From NCBI RefSeq assembly GCF_003050935.1, contig NZ_QAOX01000001.1:62001-126000 (forward strand): DNA of 64,000 bases. Direction: 5' to 3'. Made by a program: the position numbers and the translations under genes. This document shows, piece by piece, positions 43,640 to 53,144 of the stretch; positions within the stretch are counted from its first letter, which is position 1, and each line of letters opens with the position of its first letter. This DNA is from Luteibacter sp. OK325 (GTDB taxonomy: Bacteria > Pseudomonadota > Gammaproteobacteria > Xanthomonadales > Rhodanobacteraceae). Under the pieces are notes generated by a model, which saw nothing but the letters and a program-made list of their open reading frames with translations, searched no databases and was not told the origin of the DNA.

Positions 43640-46558
43640 ATGCGCACGCAAAAACTCATTAAAACCCGGTACATGGCTGCGATGATAGCCACTTTTGTGC
43701 AGCCCGCCGTGGGCGCGGAAAGCCCACCCTGGGTTGCCGATGGGACTGAACTGGACCTTTCCGCAGGATCCTGGGAAACGACATCCCCCGGGGTTTCCGG
43801 CCTGCGGATCAAGAATGGAGGCAGGGTAACCGGCCTGGACGTCGAGCTCAAAACCCTCGGTAACGCCGCGCATGCCGTCTGGACCGACGGTGCCGACAGT
43901 GAACTCAGCCTGCGTGGCGGGGTACTGCAGACGACCGGCGACAGTGCGCATGGCCTGTTGATCGCCGGGTCGGGCCCCACCACGCTGACCGACGTCGCTA
44001 TCGTCACCGAAGGAGGTAGCGCCCATGGCGCTCGGTTCGAAGGAGCCGATGTGGAAGGCCAGTTCGTTGGCGGCAGCATCACCACCACGGGCCACGCCGC
44101 CCTTGGCATCCTCGCGGTCGCCGGCGCCCATGTCACCATCGAGTCCACAAGGATTTCCACGAGCAACACCGCGGCGCACGGACTTGCGGCAGAGGGTTCC
44201 GCTGCGAGCATCAGGGCGGAGAAGTCCACCATCGAGACCCACGGCACGGAGGCGCACGGCGTACGCGTCTCCGCGACGGTCAGCGCCGCCCTTGCCGATA
44301 CGTCGATAACGACCACCGGTGACGCTGCCAGCGCCCTGCACGCCGACCACGACAGCGGCCTCGTCACGGTGACCGGCGGCAAGTGGCAGACCACGGGAAA
44401 GCAGGCGGCAGGTTTCGACGGCGGAACGCTGCCACTGGCACGAATCAGCGGCACCCGGATCGAGACCTCGGGCGTGAATTCGGCGGGTATCGACAACCGC
44501 ACAGGCTCGCTCAACATGACCGATGTAAATATCGCGACCCGGGGATACGAGTCCTTCGGCATCATCGCATTCGGTGACGGCCTTGTCGGACGTCCGCCCT
44601 ACGTCACCGCCACGCGCACGACTATCGTCACTGAGGGCCGACTTGCCTATGGCGCCAACGCGCGGGACGGCGGCCGGATTACGCTCAACGACAGCAACAT
44701 CCTTACGTCCGGCGAAGGAGCCTTTGGCCTGCGTGCGTGGAACGGCTCGATCACGGCCAACCATACCAACGTCCAGGCCATCGGCAGCGCCGCCTACGGT
44801 GCTGAAGTTCGCGAAGGCGGCTCGCTCACGCTGACGGGCGGCTCGATCGATAGCCCGCAAGCTGCCGCTCTTGTCCTCTACGACCCGGTGAAGGTCCGGA
44901 TCAGCGGCGGAGCGGTTCTCAGTGGCGTCGCTTTCGCGGAGGTATATCCCAATTCCACCGCTCCTTTCACCATCGTGCTCGACGGCAAAAGCCAGGCGAT
45001 CGGTGACATCCGACTCGCGCAGGAGAGCGGGACGCCCACACCAGATGCCACGAAGGCATCCGTGACACTCCGCAGCGGGGCCATGTGGCTCGGCGGCACC
45101 GACATCGTTCGCGACCTGACGCTGGAAGACGACGGCCACTGGATGGTCGGGCGCGACAGCCGCATCGGCAGCCTCACCAGCGACCATGGTGTCGTGACGT
45201 TCGCCTCTGCGCCCGGCAGCTTCGCGACGTTGACCATCGCCGGCGACTACGACGGCAACAACGGGCTGTTCCGCATGCGTAGCCGCCTCGGCGACGACAC
45301 CTCGGCGTCCGACCTGCTGCACATCATGGGCAATACGTCCGGCAACAGCCTCATTGCCGTGGATGCCCTCGACGGCGCAGGCGACTACACCGTGGACGGC
45401 ATCCGGCTGGTGCAGGTCGACGGTATGTCGAATGGTCAGTTCGAACTTGCCGGTCGCGTCGTTGCCGGTGCGCACGAGTACTTCCTGCATCAGGGCGCCC
45501 TCAGCGCAGCGAACGACGGCCACTGGTATCTCCGCTCGTCGCTGGAGCCCGAGACGGTCGACCCGACCATCATCGAACCGCCTGTTACACCGGAAACGCC
45601 CGATCCCGAGCTCGACCCCGACCCCGTCGTGGTACTCCCGCGCGTACTTCGCCCGGAAGTCGGCGCCTATCGAGCCAACCAGACCGCTGCCCTCGAGATG
45701 TTCCAGGGCGGCCCCGGCGCAGGCGAAGACGATGAACGCGATGGTGCTCGCCAGACGGTCTGGGCGCGTTTCGACCGCCGCCACACCAGCTTCGATATCG
45801 GCAGGCAGCTGACCACCACATCCTCCTCCAGCGAGCTCACGCTGGGTGCCGACCTGTTCCGCGATCCGGACAACGAGGCTCACCTGGGCGTCATGGCAGC
45901 CGCCGGCCGTGCCGACACACGCGGCACTTCGCTGCTGACACACTACGCCGCCAGGGGGCGAGTGCGTGGCGCGGCCGCGGGCGTGTACGGCGGCGTTCGC
46001 AGTGGTGACGGAACCTATGTGCGCGGCTGGACGCAGTACGCTCACGTCAACCAGCGCGTGGAAGGCGATGCCCTCGCGGCCGAGCGGTACGGCTCTGGCA
46101 TGCTTACGGCAAGCCTGGAGGCAGGCCACCGCTGGCGGCACGCGCTCAGCCGTGAAACGGATACATACATCGAACCGCAGGCGCAGATACTCACCACCCG
46201 GCTACGGGGCGGCACCCATCGCGAGGCCAACGGCACCCGCATCTCGCCCCTCCATGGAAGTGGCACCACGGCGCGGCTCGGTGTGCGTGCTGCCGCGCGC
46301 TGGAACACGCCGAACGGCCACATTGCGTCGCCCTACTTCGCGGCAAACTGGATCCGTCGTCTCGGACGTCTCGATGCCACGCAGTTCAACGCCGAGTCGT
46401 TCGATGCCGGCGTCCCGCGCAACAGCTACGGGCTGAAACTTGGCGTCGCACTCATGCGCAGCAGCGGCTGGCGCCTGTGGACGGATGTGGAAACCCGCTT
46501 CGGTGCCCATCGCTACCGCCGGGTGACCGGTTCGATCGGCATTCGCAAGGCCTGGTGA
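43640..46558 (+). CDS. Type V autotransporter with repetitive beta-helix passenger
   Basis: A 972-residue protein. ATG 43640 follows AAGGAGAG; the open frame starts slightly earlier without a ribosome site. A signal peptide (1-30) leads to a passenger (about 30-640) made of some thirteen repeats of 25-26 residues with a TxGxxAxG core (QTTGDSAHG, TTTGHAALG, STSNTAAHG, ETHGTEAHG, LTSGEGAFG). A Pro/Asp-rich linker (EPPVTPETPDPELDPDP) connects to a pertactin/AIDA-type beta-barrel (about 690-972) ending in aromatic Trp. It is expected on the cell surface, as an adhesin or aggregation factor. No protease triad is seen in the passenger. Confidence 0.9.
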   Translation: MRTQKLIKTRYMAAMIATFVQPAVGAESPPWVADGTELDLSAGSWETTSPGVSGLRIKNGGRVTGLDVELKTLGNAAHAVWTDGADSELSLRGGVLQTTGDSAHGLLIAGSGPTTLTDVAIVTEGGSAHGARFEGADVEGQFVGGSITTTGHAALGILAVAGAHVTIESTRISTSNTAAHGLAAEGSAASIRAEKSTIETHGTEAHGVRVSATVSAALADTSITTTGDAASALHADHDSGLVTVTGGKWQTTGKQAAGFDGGTLPLARISGTRIETSGVNSAGIDNRTGSLNMTDVNIATRGYESFGIIAFGDGLVGRPPYVTATRTTIVTEGRLAYGANARDGGRITLNDSNILTSGEGAFGLRAWNGSITANHTNVQAIGSAAYGAEVREGGSLTLTGGSIDSPQAAALVLYDPVKVRISGGAVLSGVAFAEVYPNSTAPFTIVLDGKSQAIGDIRLAQESGTPTPDATKASVTLRSGAMWLGGTDIVRDLTLEDDGHWMVGRDSRIGSLTSDHGVVTFASAPGSFATLTIAGDYDGNNGLFRMRSRLGDDTSASDLLHIMGNTSGNSLIAVDALDGAGDYTVDGIRLVQVDGMSNGQFELAGRVVAGAHEYFLHQGALSAANDGHWYLRSSLEPETVDPTIIEPPVTPETPDPELDPDPVVVLPRVLRPEVGAYRANQTAALEMFQGGPGAGEDDERDGARQTVWARFDRRHTSFDIGRQLTTTSSSSELTLGADLFRDPDNEAHLGVMAAAGRADTRGTSLLTHYAARGRVRGAAAGVYGGVRSGDGTYVRGWTQYAHVNQRVEGDALAAERYGSGMLTASLEAGHRWRHALSRETDTYIEPQAQILTTRLRGGTHREANGTRISPLHGSGTTARLGVRAAARWNTPNGHIASPYFAANWIRRLGRLDATQFNAESFDAGVPRNSYGLKLGVALMRSSGWRLWTDVETRFGAHRYRRVTGSIGIRKAW

Positions 46559-46605
46559 GGCTCAACTGCGTTCGGGGCGTCGCATTACTGGGCGCCCCGA
46601 CTCGA

Positions 46606-47484
46606 TCAACTCACAAGTTCCGCCACTTCGGGACGCGCCCTGCGCGCCGTCACCGTACTGCCGATCGAAGCCATCACGATGAATCCGATAGCCAGCCACT
46701 GGCCACCCACGAGATGCTCGCCGAGCAGCACCATCGCCAGCAACGACGCCACGGCCGGCTCCAGGCTCACCATGATGCCGAAAGTTTCACTGGGCAGTCG
46801 CTTGAGCGCCATCATCTCCAGCGACATGGGTATAGCGCTCGACACGATGGCTACGCCGAGGCCGGCCAGCAGGATCATTGGATCAAGCAGGCTGGCACCC
46901 GCATGCGCGACCCCGTAGGGCACGACCACCAGGCTCGCCGCCACGAGGCCAAGAGACACCGATTGCCCGGCATGCAGGTGACCGGCCTGTTTGCCGAAGA
47001 GGATATACAGGGCCCAGCAGATGGCCGCGCCGAGAGCGAGCATCACGCCCGTCGGATCGAGTGTGCTGTCGTGACCGAGCGGTAGCAGCATCACCAGGCC
47101 GGTGATCGCACTGGCCAGCCAGACAAAATCGATCGCGCGACGCGACGCGATCATCGCCACGGCGAGCGGACCACTGAATTCGATGGCCACGGCGATCCCG
47201 AACGGAATGGTCCTCAGCGCCAGGTAGAACAACAGGTTCATGACGCCGAGCGTCAGTCCATAACGAATCACAAAACCCGCATCCCGCCGGCTCAGCGGCC
47301 AGCGCCACGGCCGCCAGAACAGAAGCAGCACCAGAGCCGAGAATCCGACGCGCAGCGCGGAGGTGCCTTCCGCGCCGATGAGCGGAAAGAGCTTCTTCGC
47401 GAACGACGTGCCGATGCACAGCGATGTGATCGAGCCGAGCACGGCGAGTGCCGGTAGCACGAGAGAGGGGCGCGGGGAGGTCAT
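46606..47484 (-). CDS. EamA/DMT-family transporter, RhtA-like exporter
   Basis: A 292-residue membrane protein with ten hydrophobic helices in two EamA repeats. AEGTSALRVGFSALVLLLFWRPWR, PFGIAVAIEFSGPLAVA and the C-terminal LEPAVASLLAMVLLGEHL match the RhtA group that exports threonine, homoserine and other amino acids. It is divergent from an aminotransferase gene with an operator-like palindrome between them, so the two may share a regulator and a substrate. The substrate is not determined. Confidence 0.87.
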   Translation of the reverse strand: MTSPRPSLVLPALAVLGSITSLCIGTSFAKKLFPLIGAEGTSALRVGFSALVLLLFWRPWRWPLSRRDAGFVIRYGLTLGVMNLLFYLALRTIPFGIAVAIEFSGPLAVAMIASRRAIDFVWLASAITGLVMLLPLGHDSTLDPTGVMLALGAAICWALYILFGKQAGHLHAGQSVSLGLVAASLVVVPYGVAHAGASLLDPMILLAGLGVAIVSSAIPMSLEMMALKRLPSETFGIMVSLEPAVASLLAMVLLGEHLVGGQWLAIGFIVMASIGSTVTARRARPEVAELVS

Positions 47485-47550
47485 AGATGCACTTTAGCGG
47501 TTGCCGGGGATGCCGCCCATGGGAGTGCGCGCATCTGCTGACACGAACGA

Positions 47551-47580
47551 TAGACAAATTGTTCATGATGGACATATAGT
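47551..47580 (+). promoter_or_regulatory. Promoter of the aminotransferase gene, likely leaderless
   Basis: TAGACA (47551-47556) and TATAGT (47575-47580) are 18 bp apart. The ATG at 47589 begins only 8 bp after the -10 box, and no ribosome site precedes it, so the transcript would start at or within two bases of the start codon. Confidence 0.5.
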
Positions 47581-47584
47581 CCAT
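47568..47584. promoter_or_regulatory. Palindrome overlapping the -10 box, candidate operator
   Basis: ATGGAC-ATATA-GTCCAT is a perfect 6+5+6 inverted repeat covering the -10 region of the aminotransferase promoter. A second partial palindrome (GACAAATTGTTC) lies just upstream, in the shared region with the exporter gene. No regulator gene is adjacent. Confidence 0.45.
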
Positions 47585-47588
47585 ACCC

Positions 47589-48716
47589 ATGACTACCCTG
47601 CCCGATTTCCGCCTCGAAACCTACTTCTCGCGCTGGGAATTCGCCGCGCGCTATCACCTGACGGCGTCGGACGCCCAGAGCATGCGGGTGGACGAACTCC
47701 TCGCGCTGGCCGAGCCAGCGGATCGTGAAGCCTTCCAGTCCCTGCATCTGGGCTACACGCAAACCTACGGCGCGCCAGCACTGCGCGAAGCCATCGCCGG
47801 CACGTACGACACGCGCGGAGCCGACGACGTCCTCTGCTTCGCCGGTGCCGAGGAAGGCATCTACATCGCCATGCGCGTCCTGCTGGGTGCGGACGACCAC
47901 GCCATCGTGGTGACGCCGAACTATCAGTCGGCGGAAACCGTGCCCCTGTCGATCTGCGAGGTCACCGGCGTCCCCCTCGATCCCGACGATCGATGGTCCC
48001 TGGATATCGAACGCGTCGCTGCGGCCATCAGGCCGAAAACACGGGTGATCTCGATCAACTTCCCGCACAACCCGACAGGCAAGATGCTGGAGCGCGACCG
48101 CTACGACGCGCTGGTGGCGCTGTGCCGCCGGCACGGCATCTGGCTCTTCAGTGACGAGGTTTACCGTCCACTCGGACCGCCAGGCACCGAACATCTGCCG
48201 CAAGCGGCCGACGTGTATGAGCGTGGTATTTCTTTGGGCGTGATGTCGAAGGCCTACGGCCTGCCCGGCCTTCGTATCGGGTGGATCGCCTGTGCTGATC
48301 GCGCGCTGCTGCAGAAGATGGAGCGCTACAAGCATTACCTCTCCATCTGTAACTCGGGTCCTTCGGAGCAGCTGGCACTGATTGCCCTCAAGGCGCGGGA
48401 CACGATCCTCGAAAAGAATCGCCGGATCGTCGGCGATAACCTTACGCTACTCGACGCATTCTTTGCCGAATGGCCGGAGCACTTCGACTGGTACCGGCCT
48501 GACGGCGGCTGTGTCGCTTTCCCGCGCTATCTCGGTGCGGGCACGGTCGAGGCCTTCGCGGCAGACCTGGTCGAGCAGGCCGGCGTGCTCTTGCTACCCG
48601 CCGAGCACTACCGGTCCGAGCTGGCTCCTACGCCAATCGACCGTTTCCGCATCGGCTTCGGTCGGGCCGATTGCGCCGTAGCCGTGGCGGCCCTCGGCGA
48701 CTATCTGCGGCGCTGA
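47589..48716 (+). CDS. Class I/II PLP-dependent aminotransferase
   Basis: A 375-residue fold-type I enzyme. PLP-binding Lys is K221 in VMSKAYGLPGLRIGW. ISINFPHNPTGKML and LFSDEVYRPL hold the conserved Asn and Asp/Tyr contacts, and the C-terminal RFRIGFGR supplies the carboxylate-binding Arg. The short N-terminal segment (RLETYFSRWEFAARYHL) recalls capreomycidine-synthase-like aminotransferases, but substrate cannot be assigned. It is divergent from an RhtA-like exporter. Confidence 0.9.
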   Translation: MTTLPDFRLETYFSRWEFAARYHLTASDAQSMRVDELLALAEPADREAFQSLHLGYTQTYGAPALREAIAGTYDTRGADDVLCFAGAEEGIYIAMRVLLGADDHAIVVTPNYQSAETVPLSICEVTGVPLDPDDRWSLDIERVAAAIRPKTRVISINFPHNPTGKMLERDRYDALVALCRRHGIWLFSDEVYRPLGPPGTEHLPQAADVYERGISLGVMSKAYGLPGLRIGWIACADRALLQKMERYKHYLSICNSGPSEQLALIALKARDTILEKNRRIVGDNLTLLDAFFAEWPEHFDWYRPDGGCVAFPRYLGAGTVEAFAADLVEQAGVLLLPAEHYRSELAPTPIDRFRIGFGRADCAVAVAALGDYLRR

Positions 48717-48719
48717 CGC

Positions 48720-50435
48720 TCAGCGATCCTTTGCCTTGCGCTTCTCGACGTATTCCCTGAAGGCCTCGATGCCGACGTCACGCCGAAGCAGCTTCGAGTC
48801 CGGGTCGAGCGTGTAAGTGGCGCGCTCGGGTAGCGTGACGTCACCTTGGCCATCGGCCATGGGCAAAGTCACCACGTGGTCGCCTATGCGTACGTCTACC
48901 GGCATGGGGAAGGGCCCCTTGCCGGGCACCGACCATGCGAGGTGTAACTGCTGTCCGCTACGGGTTACCTGCAGGTCAGGCAGCGCCGCCTGGAAGAGGT
49001 ATACGTTGAAGAACCAGTGCAGGTCCTTGCCCGTGACCTTGTCGACGTTGTAGATGAACTCGTTCGTGGTGCCGTATCGCGGCGAGAAATTGCCCGGCAC
49101 GGGGTGCTCGGTGCCGTAAACCAGTAGGCGCGTCGAACGGTAGAAGGCTTCGTCACCAATGAGATTCCTCAGGGCGTGCAACATCATTGCACCCTTCCCG
49201 TAGATGTCCTGGCCCGGACCACCGCGCGAGTCCTCATACACGTCTTCTTCCCGTCGCGGCTTTCCCGAGACGATCGGATGGCGATTGGTGAGCCCGCTGC
49301 GGATACGCATGAGGCTGGCGAAATAGGCCTGCTTGCCGCCGATCGACTCGGCATAGAGCGGCTGCATGTAAGTGGCGAATGCCTCGTGCAACCACATGTC
49401 GTCCCAGTTGGCGTTGGTCATCTGGTTGCCGAACCACTCGTGCGAGAGCTCGTGCTGCAACAGGTCGTCATAACCGTAGGGCGTCTTGGCGTAGCCATTG
49501 CCGTAGGCGTTGATCGTCTGGTGTTCCATGCCCTTGAACGGCGTCTCCGCCACGCCCATTTTCTCGGCGCCGAACGGATACGGGCCGATCGTGCTTTCGA
49601 GGAAGTCGAGCATGGGCGGGAACTCGGCGAAGAGCGCCTTTGCCTGCTTCTCGTCATCCACATACCAGTAGTGCAGCGGAATGATGTTGCCGAAACGACT
49701 GGCGTAGGAGCTGGAAAGTTCGTGATAGGGCGCGATGTTCAGCGCGACGCCGTAGGTGCTCACGTCGTGGCTGCGCCAGTGATACGTGCGCATGCCATTG
49801 GCCTCGTCCACGCCCGCGGCAACACCGTTGCCGACAGCTACCAGCGGCGCCGGCACAGTCACATGCTCGTCGACCAGTTTCGGTCGCCCCATCGGATGGT
49901 CGATGCAGGGCCAGAACACGTCGCAGCCCTCCCCCTCCACGGCAGTAGCGACCCAGGGCTTCCCATCGGGCGTCTTCGCCCAGACGAAGCCGCCGTCCCA
50001 CGGCGCGCGCACGGCGACATGGGGACTGCCGTGATAGGTCACGCGCACCGTCGTGCGCGCGCCCGCATCGAGGGGATGCGGAAGGTCGATCTCCAGGCGT
50101 CCCTGCGGATTGCGAAAGGCGCTGCGCGGCAACGGCTCACCGTCGACTTCGACCGTATCGATGGGCAGATTGCGGTCCAGATCGAGCACCACGCGACGCA
50201 GCGGCGCGGTCAGGCCAAAGGTCAGCTTCGCGTCGCCCTCGATCCAATGCCGTACCGGATCGACGCGAAAACTGAGATCGGCATGCTCGAACGTCACGGC
50301 GAGCTGTTCCGGCGCGCGCGGTGCACCAGAGTTAACCGTGTAATCGGTCAGCGGTGGGGGCCCCGGGGGAGCCGAAGGCGTGCAGGCAACCGAGCTCAGC
50401 GCAAGGCTTACGCCTAGCAGGAACGTGTTTCGCAT
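48720..50435 (-). CDS. M1-family aminopeptidase, putative lipoprotein
   Basis: The frame opens at 50450; ATG 50435 is preferred because it gives a compact lipoprotein signal (LLGVSLALSSVAC) with Cys18, for a 571-residue protein. The zinc site is complete: H328-E-x-x-H332 in HELSHEWFGN and E351 in MWLHEAFA. The substrate-binding GxMEN motif is the variant GMEHQT, found in part of the family. An N-terminal saddle-shaped domain precedes it. M1 enzymes remove N-terminal residues from peptides. The ribosome site is weak for both starts. It is convergent with the aminotransferase gene. Confidence 0.9.
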   Translation of the reverse strand: MRNTFLLGVSLALSSVACTPSAPPGPPPLTDYTVNSGAPRAPEQLAVTFEHADLSFRVDPVRHWIEGDAKLTFGLTAPLRRVVLDLDRNLPIDTVEVDGEPLPRSAFRNPQGRLEIDLPHPLDAGARTTVRVTYHGSPHVAVRAPWDGGFVWAKTPDGKPWVATAVEGEGCDVFWPCIDHPMGRPKLVDEHVTVPAPLVAVGNGVAAGVDEANGMRTYHWRSHDVSTYGVALNIAPYHELSSSYASRFGNIIPLHYWYVDDEKQAKALFAEFPPMLDFLESTIGPYPFGAEKMGVAETPFKGMEHQTINAYGNGYAKTPYGYDDLLQHELSHEWFGNQMTNANWDDMWLHEAFATYMQPLYAESIGGKQAYFASLMRIRSGLTNRHPIVSGKPRREEDVYEDSRGGPGQDIYGKGAMMLHALRNLIGDEAFYRSTRLLVYGTEHPVPGNFSPRYGTTNEFIYNVDKVTGKDLHWFFNVYLFQAALPDLQVTRSGQQLHLAWSVPGKGPFPMPVDVRIGDHVVTLPMADGQGDVTLPERATYTLDPDSKLLRRDVGIEAFREYVEKRKAKDR

Positions 50436-50640
50436 AATCGCAACGGCCATCAGGGGAAAAGGGGGCGCGGGGCCACCATACGCACCCTCGTGCTCGTCGT
50501 CATCGGTCTTTAGATGGGTATGCAGCGGATATCCGCGGCATGTAAAACCTGATACCCGGGCCTATCGACACTTCGTGCAAGCCATCCGGCCCCGGGTGGC
50601 GCATCTTGGGAATGGCATAAGGCCAGGGGTCAATACCACC

Positions 50641-51702
50641 GTGCGACTACTCAAGCTGCTCCTTCTCACGATGACAGGCGCCCTCGCCTTCGCCGACGCA
50701 CCTTCCGCGGCCGGATCTTCTCCCGCGCAGGCATTGCCCGTGGAAGGCCAGTTTCCTGCATTGGGCGGGGCGACATCGTGGCTCAACGGTCCGGCCCTGA
50801 CGCCTGCCGGTCTGCACGGCAAGGTGGTCCTCGTCGATTTCTGGACGTTCTCGTGTATCAACTCACTCCGACCGCTGCCGTATCTGCGCGCCTGGACGAC
50901 GAAGTACCAGGCGCAGGGACTCGTGGTGATCGGAGTGCAGTCACCTGAGTTCGCTTTCGAGCAGCGGCTCGACAGCATTCGTGACGCCGTGACCCGTCAG
51001 GCGATCCGCTTCCCCGTGGCCATCGACAACGGACACCGGGTATGGAACGCGTTTCATAACGAGTACTGGCCAGCGATCTACCTGATCGACGCCGAGGGAC
51101 GCATTCGATACCACCGCTTCGGTGAGGGCGACTACGACCAGACCGAGCGAGCGATACAACAGCTCCTGGCCGAAGCAGGTGCGTCGGGTGTCGACCGAAA
51201 CCTGGTCGGCGTGCAGGGAACAGGCGTCGAAGCGGCCCCCGACTGGGATCATGTGAAATCGCCCGAAACGTACGTGGGTTATGCGCGCTCGGAACGCTTC
51301 GCATCGCCTGGCGGTCCCGTGCAGGACACCCGCCATGCCTATACGGCACCGACGCCGCTCGATCTCAACGACTGGGCACTCTCCGGCGAATGGTCCATGG
51401 GCGCCGAGGCCACCACGGTACGCAAAGCCAACGGGAGACTGCTGTTTCGGTTCCATGCCCGCGACCTGCACCTGGTGGCGGGCCCTGCCACACGCGGCAC
51501 CCCTGTGCGATTCCGGGTACGGATCGATGGGAAGCCGCCGGGCAGCAGTCACGGTGCGGATACCGATGAACAGGGCAACGGGACCATCGACGGCCAACGC
51601 CTGTATCAACTGATCCGACAGAAGGCACCGATCGAAGACCGGACCTTCGAAATCGAGTTCCTTGAACCCGGGGCGGACGTGTTCGCTTTTACGTTCGGCT
51701 GA
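50641..51702 (+). CDS. DipZ-like thioredoxin-fold protein with CxxS active site
   Basis: A 353-residue periplasmic protein from GTG 50641 (signal LLKLLLLTMTGALAFADA). Residues about 40-190 are a TlpA/DipZ-type thioredoxin domain (KVVLVDFWTFSCINSLRPLPYLRAW). The last 130 residues are the DipZ C-terminal beta domain (WALSGEWSMG, YQLIRQ, DRTFEIEFLEPGADVFAFTFG). The redox motif, normally CxxC in this family, is C72-I-N-S75, so the resolving Cys is missing. The membrane CcdA-like half of full DipZ is also absent. It could act as a monothiol isomerase or reductase, or simply bind a ligand. A bidirectional terminator follows. Confidence 0.85.
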   Translation: MRLLKLLLLTMTGALAFADAPSAAGSSPAQALPVEGQFPALGGATSWLNGPALTPAGLHGKVVLVDFWTFSCINSLRPLPYLRAWTTKYQAQGLVVIGVQSPEFAFEQRLDSIRDAVTRQAIRFPVAIDNGHRVWNAFHNEYWPAIYLIDAEGRIRYHRFGEGDYDQTERAIQQLLAEAGASGVDRNLVGVQGTGVEAAPDWDHVKSPETYVGYARSERFASPGGPVQDTRHAYTAPTPLDLNDWALSGEWSMGAEATTVRKANGRLLFRFHARDLHLVAGPATRGTPVRFRVRIDGKPPGSSHGADTDEQGNGTIDGQRLYQLIRQKAPIEDRTFEIEFLEPGADVFAFTFG

Positions 51703-51724
51703 CCGACGTCGGTCGACCGACACA

Positions 51725-51759
51725 GAAAAAAAGGCAGAGCGTTTGCTCTGCCTTTTTTT
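51725..51759. terminator. Bidirectional rho-independent terminator
   Basis: GGCAGAGC-GTTT-GCTCTGCC is a perfect 8-bp stem with seven A before and seven T after it. It can stop both the DipZ-like gene (plus) and ssb (minus), which converge here. Confidence 0.92.
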
Positions 51760-51782
51760 CTGAACTGGCGCGATACATCATT

Positions 51783-51805
51783 TCGCCGCTGAAGCGGCTC
51801 CCACA
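51783..51805. repeat. REP-like extragenic palindrome, single unit
   Basis: TCGCCGCTGAAGCGGCTCCC plus ACA is identical to the core of the unit at 13805-13828. It lies between the shared terminator and the end of ssb. Confidence 0.7.
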
Positions 51806-51827
51806 CCTGCGTGACACTGATCGACGA

Positions 51828-52439
51828 TCAGAACGGAATATCGTCGTCGTCGAAGCCTTCGTTTGCGGGCGGGGCAGAGCGCTGCGGCGGCGCATTACCA
51901 CCGCGAGGCTGACCGTAGTCGTCGCCACCGCGCTGCTGGCCACCGCCGTAGTTACCGCCACCACGCTGCTGGCCACCGCCACCGCCGCCGGCACCGCCGC
52001 CGTAGTTGCCACCGCCACCACCGCCACCACCGGCAGCGCGTGCCTGCTGCGGACGAGCGCCACCACCCTGACCACCAGCAAACCCGCCGCCTTCGCCGCC
52101 GGCGTTGCCACCTAGCATCTGCATCTCGTTGCCGATGATGTCGGTCGAGTAACGCTCGACGCCATCTTTATCAGTGTACTTGTCGGTGCGCAGGGAGCCT
52201 TCGATGTAAACCTGACGGCCCTTCTTCAGGTATTCGCCAGCAATCTCGGCAAGCTTGCCGAACAGCTTCACACGGTGCCACTCGGTGCGCTCCTGCTTCT
52301 CGCCGGAGGCCTTGTCGGTCCAGGCTTCCGACGTGGCAATGCGCAGGCTGGTGATGGCCGTGCCGCTGCCGGTGTACCGGGTCTCGGGATCCGCGCCGAG
52401 GTTGCCGACAATGATGACCTTGTTGATACCGCGTGCCAT
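51828..52439 (-). CDS. ssb: Single-stranded DNA-binding protein
   Basis: A 203-residue protein; ATG 52439 follows AGAGGG. The OB-fold (1-110) is canonical: [39 protein letters not shown] and [18 protein letters not shown] Gly/Gln-rich flexible linker ([15 protein letters not shown]) leads to the acidic tip FDDDDIPF, which recruits partner proteins. The linker is longer than in Escherichia coli. Essential for replication, repair and recombination. Confidence 0.98.
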   Translation of the reverse strand: MARGINKVIIVGNLGADPETRYTGSGTAITSLRIATSEAWTDKASGEKQERTEWHRVKLFGKLAEIAGEYLKKGRQVYIEGSLRTDKYTDKDGVERYSTDIIGNEMQMLGGNAGGEGGGFAGGQGGGARPQQARAAGGGGGGGGNYGGGAGGGGGGQQRGGGNYGGGQQRGGDDYGQPRGGNAPPQRSAPPANEGFDDDDIPF

Positions 52440-52592
52440 GGATTTCCCTCTTATATGTGTCTTCCCGCCCATCATAGCCAGCCTGCGCGATGTGCGGGCC
52501 GACGGGGTCGGACCGGGTAGTTTGGGCGATGGCCGCCCTCACCGCAAACCTTTCGATGTGGGCAGGATCCGTCACGAGCCCGGGCGCCAGTC

Positions 52593-53144
52593 TCATTCCC
52601 ATGTGATCTGCACGAGGGCCGTCGCCGGGGCGTTCCCTGGCCCCAGTGGGCCGACCCGGACATACCTGGCCTCAAAGCGAAGCTCGGGTGACGCGCCCGC
52701 AAGATCGAAGCGTACCGGCGTCGTCCCGTCGGGCAGGACCGGCTGGCCGGACCCCGTACGCAACTCGACGGCGACACCGCGAGCATCCCCCGTGGTGGCG
52801 ATGTAACGGGAGTCTTCCGCGGCAGAATCCGCACGCATAACCACCGAAGCATGCGTGGCACCGACGCAGTCCGCGCCAATGAACGCCGCCGCTCGCCAGC
52901 GGCTTCCCTCGCCCACCAAGGCAAGTTCGGACACGGGGACATTGCCCAGATCGATACGGATCCGGTTCGCGACCAGCGCACAGGACGGCGTAATCGCACC
53001 GGTGACGTCGAACTGGAGCGTGTCGGCCGACCCACCCGACGGTACGCGGAGGGATTCAGCGGCGACTTTGCAGGGAAGCGGGCCAAGAAAAAAGCCAAAC
53101 AAGGCTACGGCAACGAGTCCGAGGGGCCGCCCGTTCATTCGCAC
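52593..53144 (-). CDS. Fimbrial subunit, probable tip adhesin
   Basis: A 183-residue secreted protein with signal peptide (to about residue 29). It has an immunoglobulin-like pilin fold: DVTGAITPSCALVAN with the first conserved Cys, the paired Cys in GADCVGATHAS, and the C-terminal strand VQITWE. Last gene of a four-gene chaperone-usher operon; its start overlaps the usher gene by 10 bp. Last position and a divergent sequence suggest a minor or tip subunit. Confidence 0.8.
   Translation of the reverse strand: MRMNGRPLGLVAVALFGFFLGPLPCKVAAESLRVPSGGSADTLQFDVTGAITPSCALVANRIRIDLGNVPVSELALVGEGSRWRAAAFIGADCVGATHASVVMRADSAAEDSRYIATTGDARGVAVELRTGSGQPVLPDGTTPVRFDLAGASPELRFEARYVRVGPLGPGNAPATALVQITWE

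Noticed and set aside
43583-46141. An 852-codon minus-strand frame opposite the autotransporter
   Set aside because: Arg/Gly/Ala-rich shadow; the plus-strand product has a signal peptide, ordered repeats and a beta-barrel.
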